14,713 bases of DNA, taken from the NCBI GenBank assembly GCA_011046175.1, contig DSBB01000030.1, positions 1 through 14,713 on the forward strand. Direction: 5' to 3'. Numbering within the stretch: position 1 is the stretch's first letter; every line of letters begins with the position of its first letter. The position numbers and the translations under genes are program-made. Below are positions 1 to 6,237 of the stretch, in pieces. The stretch is from Candidatus Hydrogenedentota bacterium. GTDB lineage: Bacteria > Hydrogenedentota > Hydrogenedentia > Hydrogenedentales > CAITNO01. Below the pieces are notes generated by a model. That model was not told the DNA's origin, did no database searches, and worked only from the letters and a program-made list of their open reading frames with translations.

Positions 1-28
1 GCATCTACGTGCGGGGAGCGTTTGTGGG

Positions 29-2743
29 CTACATCATGCCGCCCATGCCGCCCATACCGCCCATTCCACCCATGCCGCCCATACCGCCCATACCGCCCAT
101 GCCGCCACCCATGCCAGGAGCGCTGATGGTTCCAGAGTTCGCGCCGCCGCCTGCGCCGCCTTGTGTAATCATATCCCCCATGGCGGCAACGCCGCCGATA
201 ACGCCTGCTCCCATTGCCGCCGCCGCCCCGGCCGTTCTTCCGCTGAACGCCGTGGCGCCCGCGCCGCCGCCCGGCGCGCGCATTGCGGCGCCGCCCGACG
301 GCCGTGTTGCGGCGCCGCCCGCCATCATAGCGGCTGAAGGCATGGAAGCCATTCCCATCGCCATCATGGGACGTATGCGCATGTTTTTCAATGTTGCCAG
401 CACCCGTCGCTCGTCTTCAGGGTAGCGCACGCGTACACGCACGTCGTTTCTTCCCCGTTGAATGCGCACCGTTTCCTGTCCGTAATAACTGGTGTATATC
501 TGATACGCGAGATCAGCGACGTTGATCCCCAGCGCGCGCGCCTCGGGTTTCAGCCGGAGTTTTATTTCGTTGGGACCGATGCGATAGTCGTCCTGTATCT
601 GATACACGCCGGCATATCCGGACAGGTGTTCCTTCAATTCCGCCGCGGCTTCTATCAATCTGTCGAGGTTGCGTCCTTGAAGCCATATTTCAAGCGGCTG
701 CGATCCGGGGCCGCTTTCGCCGCCGGTGATCGTCAACGCCACAGCGCCGGTTATCATGCCGATTTTCTTTTCCCATGCGGCCATGAGGGTTTCAACATGA
801 ATATCGCGTTTCGTGGTGCTGAGCAGGTCAACCCGCACGGACCCCACATGAGAACCCGACGCCACGCCGCGATCATCCGTTCGCGACCCGACCACCGTAT
901 ATATATTGCGGACAAGAGGATCGCCGCTTTTTGTTTTGGTTTCCGCCGCCATTTCATGAAGCGCGTTTTCCATCTGTATCACCGCCTGCTCCGTAATGTC
1001 AAGAGGGGTGCCGCTTGGAAATTCAATCACGGCGGACATGTTGTTGCCGTCCATTTTCGGGAATGTTTCAAACTTTACGTAACCACTGTCCATAATCCCC
1101 ATGGTCAGGAGAAGCACCGTAACGGCAATGCACAGGCTGACGTATCGCCATCGAATCGCCAAGGCGACAACAGGATTGTAGTAGCGTTCCACAAATCGTT
1201 CCAATCCGCGGTTGGTTTTTTTATGAAACCAAAGTCCGAGGCGCTGCACAATGTTCTTGCCTTCAGTGCGCACGTTTGGATCAGGCAGATGGCTCAAGTG
1301 GGCAGGCAAAAGGAACAGGCACTCGATCAAGGACACCCCCAGCGCGGCGACCACCACCAGCGGGAGGGGGATGATCATTCTGCCCAGGATTCCCGAAACA
1401 AAAAAGAGCGGCATGAACGCCACGATGGTGGTGGTCACGGCGGCGATTACCGGCATGCCCACTTCCATGACGCCTTCAACGGCGGCCTGCAACGCCGCGT
1501 GCCCTTTCCTGCGCGCCACGTATATGGCTTCCCCCACGACGATGGCGTCGTCAACAATAATGCCCAGCACGGTAATCATGCCGAACAAGGTCATCATGTT
1601 AATCGTCGCCCCGAAATACCACATGACGATAAATGCGCCTGTAATGCTCACCGGCATTCCCATGCCCGCCCAGAAACTCAGGCGAATGTCAAGGAACAGC
1701 CAGAGCAATATGAACACCAGTACCAGTCCGATGATGCCGTTGCGTATCAGCAGCTTGATGCGCGCTTCCAGCGAAAGCGACCGGCGCGACCACGCGGTAA
1801 GCGTCACGCCGTCGGGCAGATCGCCTTGTTTGCGATCCACATAGTCCAGCACGGCTTTGTCTATTACGAGCGTGTCTTCCGTTTTCGTCTTCTGCACGGA
1901 AATATTGACCGTCCGTTCGCCGTTGAAGCGCATGATGGTTGTTTCTTCGGTCAACCCGTCGCGTATGTCGGCGATGCGTCCCAGCGTAATGTGCTGTCCA
2001 TCGGGCCGCGCCAACACGACGAGGTCCCTGAAATCCTCGCCGGTGTAGTTGCGTCCCACCGTGCGCAGACGTATTTCCTCGCCTTCGGTGCGCATGACGC
2101 CGCCGGGCACGTTCAGGCTGTTTGCGCGCACGACCTGCGCCACCTGTTCAAATGTAATGCCGTATTCCCGCAGCCGCTCCTCGGAAATCTCGATGGCAAT
2201 TTCATACGCTCGCGCGCCCGACAGGTTGGCCTGGGTCACCTCGGGCAGGGCGCGCACCTCATCCCGGATTTTTTCCGCATACTCGCGCAATTCCACATCG
2301 GTTAAATTCGGTCCCGTTATCGAGAGCGTCATCACATGCATGCGGATGATGAACTCCTGCACTACGGGCCGTTCAACATCAGCGGGAAAGGTGGCGATGG
2401 CGTCCACAGCGTTGCGCACTTCCTCCTTGACGCGGCGCACGTCATACCCGTCCATCACCTCGATTATGGCCAGCGCCACATGCTCGTTGCTTATGGTGTG
2501 TATTTCGCGTATGCCGTCCAGCCCGTCAATCGCCTCCTCGATGCGGCGGCTGACGCCCTCCTCGACTTCCTCCGGGTCGGCGCCCGGCCATGCCACAGCG
2601 ACGCGCACCATATCCAGTTCAATATTCGGAATGTTTTCTCGCGACAAATTTTTTATCGCCAGAAAGCCGCCGCAAAAAATAAAAAGGAGCACAATGTTGG
2701 CGAAAACGATGTTCCGCGCGAAACTGGTAAACAGTCCTTTCAT
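29..2743 (-). CDS. RND (HAE1/AcrB-type) efflux transporter, C-terminally truncated with Gly/Met-rich tail
   Basis: Inner-membrane proton-driven exporter of the HAE1/AcrB group, 904 residues against the usual 1020-1060. TM1 is at about residues 10-31, the first periplasmic porter and docking region at 32-325, TM2-6 at about 330-480 and TM7 at about 533-551. TM4 carries the proton-relay Asp pair (D398, D399 in IIVDDAIVV). The second periplasmic region runs normally from about 552 to 791 and stops at a point equivalent to the end of the AcrB DC subdomain. Residues 792-904 are low complexity rich in Met, Gly and Ala, ending in GGM repeats and a TAG at 29-31. TM8-12, with the relay Lys of TM10, are therefore missing. 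The start is ATG 2743 with GGAG about 9 bases upstream. No adaptor (MFP) or TolC-like gene is adjacent. It is either a pseudogene or the first part of a gene broken by a low-complexity insertion; the rest would lie beyond base 1. Family call is sure, functionality is not. Confidence 0.9.
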   Translation of the reverse strand: MKGLFTSFARNIVFANIVLLFIFCGGFLAIKNLSRENIPNIELDMVRVAVAWPGADPEEVEEGVSRRIEEAIDGLDGIREIHTISNEHVALAIIEVMDGYDVRRVKEEVRNAVDAIATFPADVERPVVQEFIIRMHVMTLSITGPNLTDVELREYAEKIRDEVRALPEVTQANLSGARAYEIAIEISEERLREYGITFEQVAQVVRANSLNVPGGVMRTEGEEIRLRTVGRNYTGEDFRDLVVLARPDGQHITLGRIADIRDGLTEETTIMRFNGERTVNISVQKTKTEDTLVIDKAVLDYVDRKQGDLPDGVTLTAWSRRSLSLEARIKLLIRNGIIGLVLVFILLWLFLDIRLSFWAGMGMPVSITGAFIVMWYFGATINMMTLFGMITVLGIIVDDAIVVGEAIYVARRKGHAALQAAVEGVMEVGMPVIAAVTTTIVAFMPLFFVSGILGRMIIPLPLVVVAALGVSLIECLFLLPAHLSHLPDPNVRTEGKNIVQRLGLWFHKKTNRGLERFVERYYNPVVALAIRWRYVSLCIAVTVLLLTMGIMDSGYVKFETFPKMDGNNMSAVIEFPSGTPLDITEQAVIQMENALHEMAAETKTKSGDPLVRNIYTVVGSRTDDRGVASGSHVGSVRVDLLSTTKRDIHVETLMAAWEKKIGMITGAVALTITGGESGPGSQPLEIWLQGRNLDRLIEAAAELKEHLSGYAGVYQIQDDYRIGPNEIKLRLKPEARALGINVADLAYQIYTSYYGQETVRIQRGRNDVRVRVRYPEDERRVLATLKNMRIRPMMAMGMASMPSAAMMAGGAATRPSGGAAMRAPGGGAGATAFSGRTAGAAAAMGAGVIGGVAAMGDMITQGGAGGGANSGTISAPGMGGGMGGMGGMGGMGGMGGMGGMGGMM
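35..116 (-). repeat. 9-bp tandem repeat coding Gly-Gly-Met
   Basis: About eight or nine imperfect copies of a 9-base unit (ccgcccatr on the plus strand) encode GGM units at the C-terminal end of the RND reading frame. Copies differ mostly at the third base of a Gly codon. The array ends directly at the stop codon. Since 9 is a multiple of 3, copy-number change would not shift the frame. Confidence 0.85.
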
Positions 2744-2975
2744 GACGCGACTCCGTCCGCGCGGAACGGAACGGCGCCCTCCCCGCCTGCAACGGCGGCA
2801 ACGGCGGCAAAACTGTCGCGCCCGACACTTCCGGCGCTATAAAGATGTTTCACGGGGTTCACCGAATCTCCTGTACTTCCTGTCAAGACACATGACGAGG
2901 GGTCATTATACTTGCGAGCGTGGTAGGGCTTCACATTTATCCCCGTTTTTGACGCGGCCACGCCCGTTTCCGTTT

Positions 2976-3005
2976 CACCGGCGCGCGGCGCCGGTGGGCG
3001 CGCCC
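2976..3005. repeat. Two abutting GC palindromes upstream of methyltransferase promoter
   Basis: CACCGGCGC (2976-2984), a 3-base loop, then GCGCCGGTG (2988-2996) forms a perfect 9-bp stem. It is followed at once by the perfect 10-bp palindrome GGGCGCGCCC (2996-3005). Together they fill the region where a -35 box would lie for the promoter at 3017-3025, so they may be an operator. There is no T-run after the hairpin, so a terminator is unlikely. Confidence 0.55.
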
Positions 3006-3016
3006 GGCATGTTATC

Positions 3017-3025
3017 TGTTATAAT
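3017..3025 (+). promoter_or_regulatory. Extended -10 promoter of methyltransferase gene
   Basis: TG at 3017-3018, one base, then a perfect TATAAT at 3020-3025. No -35 hexamer is visible; GC palindromes occupy that site. Predicted transcript start is near 3032, about 50 bases before ATG 3085. Confidence 0.65.
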
Positions 3026-3084
3026 CCCGTGGGGAATTCGTATTGCCGCGCCCAGGCAACGGACAACGCAGAAACAGACATGCC

Positions 3085-3882
3085 ATGCCAACCAACACAC
3101 ACGCCGCAGAAACGATATTGGTCAACAATGTATATCACATGGATTGCATTGAGGGGATGAAGCGGCTTGCGCCCGGCGCCATTGACCTTATCATTACGGA
3201 TCCGCCGTTCGCCATTGACTTCAAAGCGCAGCGCGCCAACTACAACAGGAGCCGGCGGCGCGTTCTGGGGGGGTACAACGATGTGCGCGCCGCCGAGTAT
3301 CTCGATTTCACGCGCGCATGGATGTCTCAGGCGTGGCGCGTACTGGCGGAGTCCGGCAGTTGTTTTGTTTTTTCAGGCTGGAATAATCTGAAAGACATGC
3401 TCATCGCGGCGGATGAGGTCGGATTCACGACGGTCAACCACATCATCTGGAAATACCAGTTTGGCGTCGTGTGCAAGAGGCGTTTTGTCACGTCACATTA
3501 CCATTGCCTGTTTCTGTGCAAGAATGACAAGAAGCGGAAATTTTTCCGCAACGCGCGCTATGGTTCCGATGATCGCGCGCCCAACGGCGGCAGCCTTCGT
3601 TATCAGGATTTGGAGGATGTGTGGCATATCCAACGGGAATACTGGCATGGCGACAAAAAAACGCCCACCAAACTGCCCGCCGAAATCATCGCCAAGATTT
3701 TACTGTACACAAGCGAGGCGAATGACATAGTTCTTGACCCGTTTCTGGGTTCGGGACAGGTGGCGGTGGTAAGCCGGGAACACAAGAGGCGGTATATCGG
3801 TTTCGAGATTGTCGGCGACTATTACGCCTTTGCCCGTGAACGGCTTGACACCGGCGCCTATCGCCTTCCCGCCGACCCTTGA
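3085..3882 (+). CDS. Beta-class DNA amino-methyltransferase (solitary)
   Basis: Transfers a methyl group from S-adenosylmethionine to an exocyclic amino group in DNA (N6-adenine or N4-cytosine). Motif IV (TDPPF, DPPF at residues 39-42) lies near the N-terminus and the SAM-binding motif I (DPFLGSG, 218-224) near the C-terminus, with the presumed target-recognition region between. This IV-TRD-I order defines the beta class. DPPF rather than SPPY leans towards N6-adenine. With ATG 3085 the protein has 265 residues, normal for the class. The open frame extends upstream to TTG 3043, which has GGGGA 7 bases ahead, but that start would nearly coincide with the predicted transcript start, and the added residues look unlike the family; ATG 3085 has only a weak ribosome site. 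No restriction endonuclease or specificity gene is adjacent, so it is probably an orphan enzyme. The recognition site cannot be read from sequence. Confidence 0.9.
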   Translation: MPTNTHAAETILVNNVYHMDCIEGMKRLAPGAIDLIITDPPFAIDFKAQRANYNRSRRRVLGGYNDVRAAEYLDFTRAWMSQAWRVLAESGSCFVFSGWNNLKDMLIAADEVGFTTVNHIIWKYQFGVVCKRRFVTSHYHCLFLCKNDKKRKFFRNARYGSDDRAPNGGSLRYQDLEDVWHIQREYWHGDKKTPTKLPAEIIAKILLYTSEANDIVLDPFLGSGQVAVVSREHKRRYIGFEIVGDYYAFARERLDTGAYRLPADP

Positions 3883-3891
3883 AAACGCCTG

Positions 3892-5184
3892 TTAAGGCTC
3901 CAATTGCCGTTGTATCTGGAGGGCGCGCCGCTCCGCCTGTTCCGCCGCGCGTGAGCCGGGTTCAAGCGCCATAATTTCGGCGTATACGTTGATTGCGCCC
4001 TGCAGATCGCCCGATGCGTAGCGCGCGTCTGCGAGCCGGTTCATGGTGGAAATATCGCCCGGGCGCAAGGCGAGGGCGGTTTCATAATGCTGTTGGGCCG
4101 TTGCGTAATCGCCGTTGCGGCGGTATATTTCCGCCATTTGCGTATAGGGCATGGGATTGTCCGGCATGGTGGAAGCAATTGCCTCATACTGCGCGAGCGC
4201 GCCGGAAAAATTTCCCATGCGCCGTTGATAATCCGCCCATGCGCGCTGCGCATCCACTGACTCGGGCGTTTTGTTCATCCACTGGGAAAGGATTCGGCCT
4301 TCGTCCTCGCGGGCGTTCATGGTGCGATACAAGTGGGACATCCGCACGTAATCGCCCATGGTGTCGTTCGCCATGCTTTCGTAAGCGGTAAGATATTGGC
4401 GCGCCTCGGCGTCCATGCCCACGCGCGCATACGCCTCGGCCATGAGATAATAGGGGTCCGAATCCTCGGGCGCCGTATCCATCCACCGTTGATATGTTTC
4501 AATTTCCATGTCGGTCAAACCGAGCCGGCGTTGCAACTGCGCCATCTCCTTCCATGCGCGGGTGTTGCCGCTGTCCTGTTCAAGGCTCTTGTGCAGCAGT
4601 TCTTCCGCGGCCGTGTAATCCCCTTCGCGCACATGCGCCTGCGCCTGCGCCAGCAGCGCCTTGGAGCGTTCAATCGCCTGCGCCGTCGCTTCCCGTCCTT
4701 TTCCCTGCCGTCCGTGTCCGTTTCGTTCCTGTCCTTCCATTCCCGTCCGTTGTTGGCCGGCGGAAGCCGCGGATTGGCCTGAGTGCGCCCCCGGCGCGGC
4801 GCGCCCGGCATCGGACGCCCCCGTTGTCATCGGTTCGCCGGATCGCTTCTTTTCATCGAAACCTTCGGCATGCGCATCGGCGCCATTTCCCGCGGCGGCT
4901 TCGTTCCCGCCGGAAGCGGCTGTTTTTGTGCCGCCCGCATCCATTGCGTCGGAACCGGCGACGGCGCCGCTTGACCGCGCTCCGTCGGGGCGTTCCGTTT
5001 CCGCGGCGTCGCGGGCGCTGTAAAGCGGATGCGAACGAATCGCCGCAAACCGTTCCCGGTGTTCATCAAACATTTTCAACTGGGCGGCGAGCCGACGCGC
5101 CACAACATGCTGCTGCACGGCGGCGGCGGCGGCCAAGACCAACAAGCCGCTCAATATCCATATTACTAGGCGTTGTTTGTTCAT
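3892..5184 (-). CDS. Membrane-anchored TPR-repeat protein
   Basis: A 430-residue protein with one N-terminal membrane segment (about residues 7-28) that probably anchors it with the rest outside the cytoplasm. Residues about 55-165 form a low-complexity linker rich in Ala, Gly, Ser, Glu and Lys. From about 168 to 420 there are tandem 34-residue TPR units: for example a unit around 182-210 with the pattern A-x-x-x-x-x-G-D-Y-x-x-A, and clear units around 346-375 and 380-412 with L-x-P-x-x at their ends. TPRs are protein-binding scaffolds and no enzyme motif is visible. ATG 5184 is chosen because AAGGAAA (5192-5198) lies 7 bases upstream; the frame is open 27 bases further. The gene ends 9 bases from the end of the convergent methyltransferase. 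The partner protein and pathway are unknown. Roles in envelope assembly or cytochrome maturation are known for similar architectures but nothing here supports one. Confidence 0.85.
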   Translation of the reverse strand: MNKQRLVIWILSGLLVLAAAAAVQQHVVARRLAAQLKMFDEHRERFAAIRSHPLYSARDAAETERPDGARSSGAVAGSDAMDAGGTKTAASGGNEAAAGNGADAHAEGFDEKKRSGEPMTTGASDAGRAAPGAHSGQSAASAGQQRTGMEGQERNGHGRQGKGREATAQAIERSKALLAQAQAHVREGDYTAAEELLHKSLEQDSGNTRAWKEMAQLQRRLGLTDMEIETYQRWMDTAPEDSDPYYLMAEAYARVGMDAEARQYLTAYESMANDTMGDYVRMSHLYRTMNAREDEGRILSQWMNKTPESVDAQRAWADYQRRMGNFSGALAQYEAIASTMPDNPMPYTQMAEIYRRNGDYATAQQHYETALALRPGDISTMNRLADARYASGDLQGAINVYAEIMALEPGSRAAEQAERRALQIQRQLEP

Positions 5185-5253
5185 GCTCGCATTTCCTTCA
5201 TACATCCGCAAAGAAAATAGACGCGATATTTTTCGTCAGTTACACGCGGCGCA

Positions 5254-5333
5254 ACAGCCCGCGACTGGCGGCGCAGCCGTTCCGGTTCCGTTGATGAAGC
5301 GGCGCGGGCTGTGGTGGCGCGCACCACGCCACC
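5254..5333. repeat. Inverted repeat and hairpin in leader of TPR gene
   Basis: ACAGCCCGCG (5254-5263) and its exact complement CGCGGGCTGT (5303-5312) flank 39 bases. Directly beside it GGTGGCG (5313-5319) and CGCCACC (5327-5333) form a 7-bp hairpin. The pair lies 70-150 bases before the TPR start and downstream of the pentapeptide gene. No T-run follows on either strand. Could be folded leader RNA or an operator. A TATAAA at 5341-5346 (minus) is the nearest -10 candidate and would place both structures in the transcript. Confidence 0.45.
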
Positions 5334-5442
5334 CTGCCTGTTTATACTCACGGTTCCGTCTGATACGTTAATAAGGAAACGGAAGAACCCTTGCGAAAAT
5401 GGGACACGCATGGGCGCCGCTCCGGGCTTTTCAAACAGACCT

Positions 5443-6090
5443 TCAGAGTCTTCCCGTAAGCCTGAGCCGCATTTTCTCCGTGAACGTCAGCGCCGCCTCG
5501 CGCAAATTGACACCCTTTAAGTTTGCGCCCTCGAGCCGCGTTTCGCGAAATATGGTTTCTTTGACGCTTGCGCCGAAAAGATTGGCGCCTGTGAGATTCG
5601 CTTTGTAAAAATTCGCCAAATCAAGAACCGCCTCCGCCAGAGAGGCGCCGCTCAAGTCGGCATGGGTAAAATCCGCGTCCGTAAGATTGGCGGCAAAAAG
5701 CGTGGCGTTTCGAAAATTGAGGCCTCTCAGCAACAAACCGCTCAAGTTCACGTTGTTCAAGGTTGCCCCTTCCAGACACGCGCCGTCCAACTTGATGTTG
5801 AGTGTCTGGGCTTCACTGAGATCGGCGCCGCGCAGGTTCGCTCGCGCCAGGTTCGCGTTAATCAAGACGGCCTCAAAAAAATTGCAGTGCTCGAGGTCCA
5901 CTCCCTGCAGGTTGGCGTCCTGCAGGTTGGCCTTATTGAAATTGGTGTGTTTCAGAAATGCCCGGCTCAAATCCCGTCCTCGCAGGTCTGCGCCGCTTAA
6001 ATCCGGCATTGCGCCGGGCATGTTTTTTCGCCATGCGTTCCATGCGTCCACCCCCTCCATGATATATTTGAGGTGTTGCGAGTAGGCCAT
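5443..6090 (-). CDS. Pentapeptide-repeat protein
   Basis: A 215-residue protein with consecutive A(D/N)LXX repeats from about residue 30 (LSGADLRGRDLSRAF) to about 200 (LEGANLKGVNLREAAL). Such repeats fold as a right-handed quadrilateral beta helix. The N-terminal leader (residues 1-29, containing GVDAWNAWR and then PDLSGADL) is a common opening of cytoplasmic members. There is no signal peptide or membrane segment. Some family members (Qnr, MfpA) mimic DNA and protect gyrase, but most have no known role and nothing here assigns one. ATG 6090 is chosen because GGAG (6098-6101) lies 7 bases upstream. A GTG at 6144 in the same frame would fall at the predicted transcript start and is less likely. 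The gene has its own promoter at 6153-6161 and follows feoB in the same direction after 147 bases. Confidence 0.9.
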   Translation of the reverse strand: MAYSQHLKYIMEGVDAWNAWRKNMPGAMPDLSGADLRGRDLSRAFLKHTNFNKANLQDANLQGVDLEHCNFFEAVLINANLARANLRGADLSEAQTLNIKLDGACLEGATLNNVNLSGLLLRGLNFRNATLFAANLTDADFTHADLSGASLAEAVLDLANFYKANLTGANLFGASVKETIFRETRLEGANLKGVNLREAALTFTEKMRLRLTGRL

Positions 6091-6152
6091 GGTGTCGCTC
6101 CGGAATGTTTCGGCGTTCGTAAACACGCGTTGAATACGCTTCACCTTGCGGT

Positions 6153-6161
6153 ATTATACCA
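6153..6161 (-). promoter_or_regulatory. Extended -10 promoter of pentapeptide-repeat gene
   Basis: On the minus strand TGG followed by a perfect TATAAT. No -35 hexamer is evident. It sits 62 bases before ATG 6090, and the predicted transcript start is near 6146. Confidence 0.6.
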
Positions 6162-6165
6162 TACC

Positions 6166-6194
6166 AAGGCGCGGCTGTGGTTCTCCGGCGCCTT
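6166..6194. repeat. 7-bp hairpin between feoB and pentapeptide gene
   Basis: AAGGCGC (6166-6172) and GCGCCTT (6188-6194) are exact complements around 15 bases. The structure lies just upstream of the -10 at 6153-6161, so it covers the -35 region. It may help end feoB transcripts, though no T-run follows on the minus strand, or it may be a protein-binding dyad. Confidence 0.4.
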
Positions 6195-6237
6195 AATGAC
6201 CGAAAGCGATCAATTGCCCGGGGCGCGCATCGGAAAA

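Larger units (their letters stand above)
2744..3084. other. Divergent intergenic region between RND gene and methyltransferase
   Basis: This 341-base stretch has no convincing gene. It holds a GC-rich stretch with short ACGGCGGCA-like repeats (about 2790-2815), a possible minus-strand -10 TATAAT at 2905-2910 with no good -35 (about 160 bases before the RND start), an isolated minus-strand TTGACA at 2881-2886 without a partner, two abutting GC palindromes at 2976-3005, and a plus-strand extended -10 promoter. Confidence 0.6.

Noticed and set aside
35..116. Tandem repeats as a CRISPR array
   Set aside because: The unit is 9 bases without spacers and codes for GGM in the RND frame.
9..425. Plus-strand Pro/Met-rich open frame opposite the RND tail
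   Set aside because: It is the antisense of the GGM repeat region and has no family likeness; the minus frame continues a clear transporter.
458..2305. Long plus-strand open frame of 615 codons
   Set aside because: Antisense to the RND gene, with composition rich in His, Arg and Gln typical of a shadow in GC-rich coding DNA and no recognisable domain.
2740..2961. Small minus-strand frame whose stop overlaps the RND start (ATGA)
   Set aside because: GTG start without a ribosome site, a TATAAT inside it, and no recognisable protein; the overlap looks accidental.
2049..3152. Plus-strand open frame of 367 codons
   Set aside because: Mostly antisense to the RND gene, then crosses the intergenic palindromes, a promoter and the methyltransferase start; no family likeness.
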